Positions 56,640 through 64,000 of a stretch of DNA of 64,000 nt are shown piece after piece. The notes beneath the pieces are model-generated. The model was not told the DNA's origin. It was given only the letters and a program-made list of their open reading frames with translations, and did no database searches. This stretch comes from Trichopria drosophilae. Lineage: Eukaryota > Arthropoda > Insecta > Hymenoptera > Diapriidae. The DNA is taken from assembly GCA_030407085.1 (NCBI GenBank), contig CM059585.1, positions 68,994,501 through 69,058,500 on the forward strand, given 5' to 3'. The first letter of the stretch is position 1. The number at the start of each line of letters is the position of its first letter. The translations under genes and the position numbers were made by a program.

Positions 56640-57015
56640 ATACATGACTAGCGGGTAATAGAGGAGAAGCTGGGCGATGATCTAGATAATGAACCTTGGG
56701 TACAGGGGTTGTGTCTCGAAAACTTGATGTGTATTCAACGAGTGCGCTCAGGGATGCAGACATGGCACATTGTGGATACCATTTTTCCCTCATACCCTTA
56801 ACGGCCGGATTGTCCAGCATACGCGGAGGACTCGGATGTGCCGCTTTTCACAAGAGGGGAACCGGAGAGAGCAGTGAAAAATAAAAAGGCGTCGAGGCCC
56901 AATGGGCGTCCAACTGAGGTGCTAAAATCCGTTGTTGAAGACAATCTAGAGCCCTTGCTTAACATGTATCACGCGTTCCTAACTGTAGGAACTACCTCCC
57001 CCCGCTGTAAGACCG
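56640..57015 (+). pseudogene. R1-type LINE ORF2, 5' part of the RT region
   Basis: Reads NEPWVQGLCLENLMCIQRVR, the pre-RT block of R1-type ORF2 proteins, then in another frame PLFTRGEPERAVKNKKASRP and GRPTEVLKSVV, matching the KKAPGPDGIP-type motif before the fingers. It is cut at 57015 by the 4.24-kb DNA transposon and continues at 61266. Confidence 0.75.
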
Positions 57016-57019
57016 ATAT
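57016..57019. repeat. ATAT target-site duplication, left
   Basis: Matches ATAT at 61262-61265. The 4-bp length fits, among others, Sola-type transposons. The sequence is low complexity, so its weight comes from its position next to matching TIR ends. Confidence 0.65.
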
Positions 57020-57724
57020 GAGACATTCTTTTACAAACCGATCAATTTCTGACCGACCACTTTTTAAATCGCTTCAATTTTTCTTAACTAGTTTTATACA
57101 TAAAATAAGCGAACACGTGTTTCGGGGAATTGAACAAAAAAATATTTTTCGAAAGTTATAAAGTATTTTTTTTTTTTTTTTATTATTAATTATTTTAATG
57201 TTTTTAATTTATTTTATTTATGTTTAATTTCTTGGTTTTCGCGTTTTATGGTAATATTCAAAAAATCGTACCTCTATCGTTATCATACGACAAAAAGTAA
57301 ATATACCGTTTTAAAGGTAATGACTTCAACTTTTTGGAAAAATTACGTTCCTAACCTCAAATTTTAAAAAAATTCATTTTTTAAGAAAACAAACGTAAAA
57401 AGTTATTTTACTCTGTGTTCGCGACATTTTAGGATTTTTTAAATATTACCATTTTATTCTTCGTCGAATTTCCTATAAAAAACACATTATTAATTAATGG
57501 AAACTAATTTTGTTGTGTTCGAAATTAATTATTTCTTCCGTGCGCTCCAGAAGTTCCCGCCTGTCGCGGCACGACACGGCGTGTCTCGTGATGTTGCATT
57601 GTGTTATCATTTTGCACTTCGTATGCAATGTCTGTTATTAGCATTTCTTACATTGTATTGTCATAAAAGTCCAACAAAAAATAATAATACTACTCACGTG
57701 CTGTTTGCAGTTAGGAATAATGAA
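57020..57724 (+). repeat. Left TIR of the 4.24-kb transposon
   Basis: Pairs with 60619-61261. Shared blocks include CAAACCGATCAATTTCTG and AATATACCGTTTTAAAGGTA. The left arm is ~60 bp longer, partly from a T-run at 57166-57180. Confidence 0.92.
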
Positions 57725-58196
57725 ATAGTGATTAAGTTTGAAAATATTGATATAAGTTGATATTAAGCACGTTTTTAAAATTATATTTTTCCAATGCAAT
57801 ATTTCTGCAGTGGTATAAGATCACAGCAACGGAAAGTCCCTTTAATATAGTGACTTATTCAAGGCGCGCCTACAGATGCTTCTCCATCAGTTTACCCACT
57901 ATACTTGCGTTGTGGATGGGCAGTGAGAGATGCCAACTTTCACCTTAACACAGCACACGAGTGCACACTGTGTGTATCTTGGCGTCTTTTATTATTTTTA
58001 CTATTTGAAAAGGACACGCGATACAAAGGACATTCTCATTTTATTGTGGGTGTAATTTTTTGTATTGAAAACGTTCTGTGAATAGAGAATACTTGACAGT
58101 AGTAAGTATATGGTTGAAAGTGTGTGTATCCTAACCTAATATTATGTAAATTTACGTAACCTAACTTACATATTATTGATCATTGAATAGCAAGAT

Positions 58197-60520
58197 GCTC
58201 AAATTATCAAGAGCGTAAAAGTTCAGAAGAAGAAAGTTCTGAAGCGTCCAACATATCGGCATGATAAATGCAGCAATCCATTTAATCTGCAGAATCACCA
58301 TACGAAAACAGGTGTAACTCTTAGAAAAATGACAATGGAGCAGTTGCTTGCCTTGAACGTGCCAGTAAATAATGAAACGTCACAGATGATGATCTGTAAT
58401 TCTTGTCGTCTTCGACTGTTACCATCCACTGCTCAAAATGAAAATGATAACGAAGACCATGGAAATTGGATGGTATGTATAATTTGGAAAATAATAATAA
58501 TAATTCTGATTTCATGATAAATATATGACACGTAATAACAAATATTTTTATTTGTAGTGTGTCTTATATTTTTATAGATTAAATTAATGTACAAAGTTAA
58601 TATTGTTTATGTACATTCAACAGAATTCGTTGTGATTAAATTTTTTAAATACAATTATTAGTAATGCCTGTACTATAAATTAAATATTTATTATTTATAG
58701 GAAATAGTTTCCTCCGAAGAACTTCTGACGCCTACCGATGAAATTACTACAACAACTTCTGAAGGCAGTGAATCTGACGAATTAACTAAAGGAGATAAGA
58801 AATTGTTGCCATCAGTACTTGCCGGTGTAAATGATGGATTAAGTTTTCTTGGAGTATCACCTATCGAAATGAAAATAGTTGCACAGACAAAATATGCCGC
58901 AGATAAAATTGATAGCATATCAAATGCCCTAAGGAAGCATATTTTTAACGCAATTGATGAACACTCAGGCAACCAGGATAATGAACATAATGAAGAATCA
59001 TATATATTGTAAGTTCTACAGGAAAAATTTAGTTCTACGGCAGATCGGACAAAACAGATACAAATTTTAACTATAGTTCATGGATCGCCTTATTCAAAAA
59101 TTTTTCCCAAATGCTACACGGTAAATTATACAAGTAGCAAAAAAAACTCATCCGTCACTACAAGATAGTGTTATTCACAAGGTAATGGACTTCTATCAAT
59201 CTGACGAATAAAGTCGGGTAATGCCTGGGAAAAAAGAGTATGTTAAGATTGACGGAACAAGAAATCATGTACAGAAAATATTACTTTTACTTAACTTAAA
59301 GGAGCTGTACTGTGTATTTCAAAATATAAATCCTGAAATAGAATGCAGTTTTTCAAAATTTGCATCTCTAAGACCGAAGCAATGTATGCTGGCAGGAGCA
59401 AGTTTTTGGTCTGCGCTTGCGCCATTCATGAAAATGTCAAGTTGCTAATTGACGGAGTGAATCTACAAAGACTTACTGCTAATAGAGAGCAACCCATTAA
59501 AACATATCATGATTGTTTGAATGAAATGATATGTAATCCGGCGACTACAGATTGCTATATGGAAACTTGTTCCGAGTGTCCGGGAACAGATCATTTCATA
59601 CAATATTTGGAAAATATTTTTGATGAAAATTTCATTGATCAAGTAACCTGCATGCTATGAACAAGTGTCGATTGAAGTTCGCTTCAGACTGTAGTAACGG
59701 CAACGGATTAATTTTTAGACATTTTAGCAGAATCGCTAAAGAAAGTATTGCGCCATTCTTATTTAGTAAGATAACAAAACGAATTTTTGAATTCTAAAAA
59801 AGAAAGTTTAAAACCAGACGAGTGCATCGTAATATGTGACTTTTCTGAAAACTACGCGTTTGTGATCCAGAATGTTATCGAAGGATTTCATGGCAACAAT
59901 GATCAGGCGACCATTTACCCCACGGCCATTTACTACAGAGATGAACATAATCTTGTGCAAATGAAAAGTTCCGTTTCGATTTCGGAATGTCTTCATCATG
60001 ACACTATCGCGGTACACATGTTCCAATAAAAAATTGTACAATTCATAAAAGAGAATGTACCAAGAGTTAAAAAATGATCTATTTTTCTGACGGAGCTAGT
60101 GCTCAGTATAAACATCGCAAGAATTTTATAAACCTCAGCCACCATACGGCGGATTTCAAGATCGGCGCTGAGTGGCAATTTTTCCCGACGTCTCACGGAC
60201 AAGGCCCGTGTGATGGACTGGGAGGAACTTTAAAAATATTGACAGCCCGAGCAAGCTTGCAGAGAATAGCTAATCCCATTCGTATACCGCTGGAGCTATT
60301 CAATTGAGATACAGAAACACTGGCCAATATACATTGTGAATACTTCACTAATAAGCAGTATGAAATGGAAGAAAAACAACTGGCGGCATGTTTTCAAAAA
60401 GCAAAAACAGTGAAGGGTATATTGAGTTATCGTAGCATTATACCAGTCACCTCTAAAACGCTTCATGTAAAACCATTTTCTCTTTTTCCTAAGTCTACAG
60501 TAGTTCAAATAATGAAATAA
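58197..60520 (+). pseudogene. Transposase-like gene of the 4.24-kb transposon
   Basis: A member of a widespread but poorly named animal TE protein family. Exon 1 ends at DHGNWM with donor GGATG/GTATGTAT near 58472; the acceptor TTTATTTATAG is near 58700 and exon 2 begins EIVSSEELLTP. Core blocks follow in broken frames: ASLRPKQCMLAGAS, VICDFSENYAFVIQN, IYFSDGASAQYKHRKNFINL and FFPTSHGQGPCDGLGGTLK. The Asp residues in CDFSENY and FSDGAS and the acidic residue in PCDGLGG are candidate catalytic positions. At least six stops or frameshifts occur, so the copy is dead. The natural stop is probably TAA near 60518. Confidence 0.72.
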
Positions 60521-60618
60521 ATTGATTGAAATTTGGTAAGGAGTCGTTATTTTTACTTTTCCCAAACTTTATAACAACGCCAATTGTACTGAAAATCGTT
60601 TAATTTCTCTTTCGTTAT

Positions 60619-61261
60619 TCCTAACTGCAAACAGCACGTGAGTAGTATTATTATTGTTTTTGTTGGACTTTCATGACAATACAATGTAAGAAATGCTAAT
60701 AACGGACATTGCATACGAAGTGCAAAATGATAACACAATGCAACATCACGAGACACGCCATGTCGTGCCGCGGCAGGCGCAAACTTCTGGAGCGCGCGGA
60801 AGAAATAATTAATTCCGAACACAACAAAATTAGTTTCCATTGATTAATAATGTGTTTTTTAAAGGAAATTTGATTAGGAATTCAATGGTAATATTAAAAA
60901 AATTCTAAAATGTCGCGAACACCGAGTCAAATAACTTTTTAAATTTGTTTTCTTAAAAAATGAATTTTTTTTTAATTTGAGGTTTGGAACGTAATTTTTC
61001 CAAAAAGTTGAAGTCATTACCTTTAAAACGGTATATTTACTTTTTGTCGTACAATAGAAAACGATAGAGGTACGATTTTTTTAATATTACCATAAAACGC
61101 AAAAACCAAAAAATTAAATGCTTTTTAACTTTCGAAACAATTTTTTTTTTCAATTCCCCGAAACACGTGTTCGCTTATTTTACGTCTAAAACTAGTAAAA
61201 AAATGGGAGCGATTTAAAAAATAGTCGGCCAGAAATTGATCGGTTTGTGAAAGAATGTATC
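60619..61261 (-). repeat. Right TIR of the 4.24-kb transposon
   Basis: Inverted partner of the left TIR. It ends GAATGTATC and is followed by the ATAT duplication at 61262-61265. Confidence 0.92.
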
Positions 61262-61265
61262 ATAT

Positions 61266-62145
61266 ATGAAAAAGAAACAAAGTTATAAGTCTCATGTTGA
61301 CAGGCAAGGGTAAAAGACCGGCTAACTACAGGCCGGTATACTCAATATAGCTGGAAAATTCTTCGACATCCTCATGCGATCTTGCCTGCAGGGGCCGTGA
61401 GGTCTGCTGGCAGACCAGCTGGCAGTCAGCATGGCTTCAGATTGGGGAGTTCTGCAATGAGAGCGATCTTCGCGGAGAAAAATTTTCATCGTCAAAACCA
61501 GTGACGTAACAAATTTACCCCAGAATAATTGTGCAAGCAGCACCCACCATCTTCTGTGATTGTACCTGAAATTATTAATTCCTAGAAGACACTAAAAGTT
61601 TAGTGCCTAGAATATATGTACATTGGTTATCGGCATATATTATATTCATTACTTCACATTATTTGGTAGTTACCCATGTTCTGTGCGTTCAATAAAAAAC
61701 GGCGAAGCGAGCGCCAGACAAATGCCGTGATTAGTCTTCGTACAGTAGGGATACATATGTGCACCATGAAAACGGGTGAACATTTTCTTGAGAGTAGGAG
61801 AATGTGGCTTCTGCCATGTCGAAGGTTCGCTGTCATCATTACTCGCGCTCTACCTCGCAGCCGCTCTAATTCAACTCCATGCGATCGACAAATGTACTCA
61901 TCAAGCACTGGGAAAAATATACGTGTCTCAGTATATTTCTTGGGTGTTTCAAAGTTACCTAGAGGACCACTTTTTGGTATACGAGAAAAAAGATGGCCTG
62001 AAAACACGAGAAATAACATCTGGACTTGTTCAAGCCTCGATACTGCAGCCGGATATATGGAATATTTTGTATGACGGCATCCTGCACCTAAAACTGCGTG
62101 AGGATACCTCTGTGATCTTTTATGCGAATAATGTTCTGATATACG
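61266..62145 (+). pseudogene. R1-type LINE ORF2, RT continued
   Basis: Continuation of the RT cut at 57015. 61300-61500 reads GKGKRPANYRPV and, in other frames, QHGFRLGSSAMRAI-like sequence, the NYRPI and QxGFRxGxST motifs. 61776-62213 gives YLEDHFLVYEKKDGLKTREI, a damaged PQGS-type motif (SGLVQASILQPDIWNILYDG), and VIFYANNVLIYA, where the YADD active site has become YANN. Between them the sequence is too broken to read. It is inactive. Confidence 0.78.
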
Positions 62146-62182
62146 CGCGTATGTGTGTGCGTGTGTGCGTGCGCGTGTCTGA
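62143..62182. repeat. GT/GC-rich microsatellite
   Basis: Alternating CGCG and TGTGTGCGTG units directly after the RT fragment. Confidence 0.85.
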
Positions 62183-62213
62183 CTGTCCTGTCCTATTTTA
62201 TAGATGTATTTAA

Positions 62214-64000
62214 ATTAATGTCTATTTTCTATACCACGTTTATGTGATTAGAATAGGAATTGTAACAAACTTTTTTTTAAACTCATTATTGTGACAACTT
62301 TTAAATATATAGGCATACAGTAGCAGAAGTTTAGTATGGTAACAATTATGTATATTTAAAAATACTTGTAAGATCATTGATTTTATTGATATTTTTGAAA
62401 TTAAATTCCGAAATGGCGCTTTATTGCACGAAGGCGACGATTTGTTAAATATGTTTTTAATTAAACTAATGAATTTATTCGAATTTTAATCGATAGCAGC
62501 GTAATTTTTAATGTTTTATTCCCTCCTCGTCATCATGTGAAAATCCGTACATGAAAACATGATTAAAGGAGATAACCCTACTTTAGTGTGTAATGTCAAA
62601 AGTGTGAAAAAGTGTAGAATTTAATTCGGTGCATCAGGTACATTATCAATACTTTACTTAACTGCGTATTAATTTTGAAATTAGCATAGCCTATTTCTTA
62701 TAAGTTAGCCAAAATGTTGGCCATTTTATCACAATTAATTAGGAATTTAAACAAAAATGATAGCAGAAATATCCTACAATGAAATGAGACTAGAAATCGG
62801 TCCGCAGTAAAGAAAACTTCCTTCCATTATAGAAACAATATTTTCTGCAAATTCACCGACGGAGAATTTGTCGATTAATGTTCGATTGTAGCAAGGAAAA
62901 TAATTCGCTACGCGGAATCCCATGTGGCGATCCCTTTTTATGCTCTTCGTTCTCTCCCTTCAGGGTAGTAACATTGTTTCGAGTAGCTAGGGCCAAACAT
63001 ATAAATAATTCAGCGTCTGAAACCAGGCAATTCGTGCTTCGTATTAGAAAGAGACATTCTTGTGAGTGTCAGTCTACGGGGAAAAATATACATGGGAATT
63101 TCATCTCTTAAAATAGGCCAACGTCCACGACAATCTTACAGTAAGTTGTATATGTATGCGAATAACTCTATAAACCAAAAAGAGGCTGTCTGACTTTGAT
63201 TGTTCAACGGTGAAACACCTCTTTTCTTCACAACATTCTTCCGAATATTGGTTTACAGAGATATTGTGAATTATCGGATATCGTTACAGAGTTCTTTTTA
63301 TGTATCCTGCTCCATAAACTGGAAAGGAAGAAGTCGAGTTTTTCGCATCAAAGTCCTGGTCTCATGAGGGTCATCACTCGTACGTCTGGGACCTACTCGA
63401 TGTCTAGGTGTCTATGAGTAAACAAAAAATGTACGTGGTTTAGTGCGTGGTCATTTATTAATATACATTAATAAATAGGGTTATGTCATTTTCTTTGTGG
63501 AATAGTAAAGGACGCATATGCATACCTAAATCGAGCTTCTGAAACTACTAAATTATGCTAGGCATATATAACAACATTTTTATATCAATCGATCAAATAT
63601 TTACATGAATATTCTAATATTTTTAGAGTGCTCTCCTTAAATCTGGCCACAGTCTTTATTTCCAATGGGTCGTTCTTTTAATATGGGGGTTTGATATTGA
63701 GAATTACAGAAAAAAAAAACATTTTTACAATTGAACATATACCAAAGTGGAAATGTCAGTGGGAGCATTCGATGATGGCGAATCGCATGCAAATCGAATG
63801 CAAGTCGTATATGAATCGTATCCCAATCGAATGTCGTATATCCCACATACCTAGCGCATCTATTCGACCCGATCTTTTAACGCGACGAAACGGACGAAAC
63901 GCATGCAGTCGTAGTCATGTATAGTGTTCCATGGTGTTACAGCAAACGCAAGCAAACGCACGCAATCGTAAGTGGTCGTAAGGCCATGCGCACCAAGAAT
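62214..64000. other. Stretch without a recognised gene
   Basis: No family motif on either strand; open frames are all under 80 residues. At 63770-63845 short strings ATCGAATG and TCGTAT recur every 10-20 bp, and near 63945-63985 GCAAACGCA-type strings recur; these may be the edge of a repeat that continues beyond the window. Confidence 0.4.

Larger units (their letters stand above)
57020..61261 (+). mobile_element. DNA transposon with ~700-bp TIRs (Sola-like?)
   Basis: TIRs 57020-57724 and 60619-61261, outer ends GAGACATTCTT and GATACATTCTT, flanked by ATAT. It interrupts the R1 RT, which resumes on the other side. It carries one broken transposase-like gene, with an intron, between the TIRs. 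The large TIRs, 4-bp duplication and the gene's motifs fit the Sola superfamily as I remember it, but the name is tentative. Confidence 0.78.

Noticed and set aside
57497..60840. Matching ~80-residue frames in both TIRs of the 4.24-kb transposon as a conserved gene
   Set aside because: The two frames differ mostly by amino-acid-changing substitutions and end differently; they match because the TIRs are copies of each other, not because of coding selection.

Overview
The window looks like AT-rich nuclear DNA of an arthropod, most likely an insect; the mix of R1, R4/Dong, Penelope-like, pogo, mariner and Polinton-type sequences would suit an ant or another hymenopteran, but nothing here fixes the species. 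I found no convincing host housekeeping gene. Almost everything that can be recognised is a transposable element (TE), mostly broken by stop codons, frameshifts, deletions and later insertions. The window is best read as a nested TE graveyard.

Layout. 1-3.7 kb: decayed Ty3/Gypsy pol with a tRNA-derived SINE inside its RNase H domain. 3.8-10.3 kb: an unnamed TE-like gene with a FEN1/XPG-like PIN nuclease domain, split at one codon by a 2.0-kb DNA transposon with ~190-bp terminal inverted repeats (TIRs). 12.4-17.4 kb: an R4/Dong LINE interrupted by a 2.36-kb TG...CA element (element A) carrying a hairpin array and a small basic protein. 18.4-24.2 kb: a zinc-finger TE gene split by a hAT-type element (8-bp target duplication), which itself holds a second, longer R4/Dong LINE and a palindromic MITE. 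24.2-29.6 kb: a palindromic CCGAAT array, a pogo-type element, and a long inverted-repeat element whose interior holds a near-perfect hammerhead ribozyme. 30.0-34.2 kb: a coding-poor LTR element on the minus strand. 34.9-40.6 kb: dispersed minisatellite, inverted repeats and element B, a relative of element A. 41.1-46.2 kb (minus): broken Polinton-type protein-primed DNA polymerase with unexplained exon-like segments upstream. 46.7-49.8 kb (minus): R1 LINE and Penelope-like fragments. 50.2-55.1 kb: a nearly complete but dead RNase-H LINE. 55.2-56.6 kb: a LINE ORF1 scrap and a mariner-type transposase. 56.6-62.1 kb: an R1 LINE whose reverse transcriptase is split by a 4.24-kb DNA transposon with ~650-700-bp TIRs and an ATAT duplication. 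62.2-64 kb: nothing recognised.

The genes do not form a pathway; they record successive insertions, several of which can be ordered by target-site duplications. The most interesting items are the hammerhead ribozyme at 28.63 kb, the PIN-nuclease TE, and the A/B pair that share a CCAAT - hairpin array - second promoter - basic ORF design. All family names come from motif recognition by eye; no database search was run.
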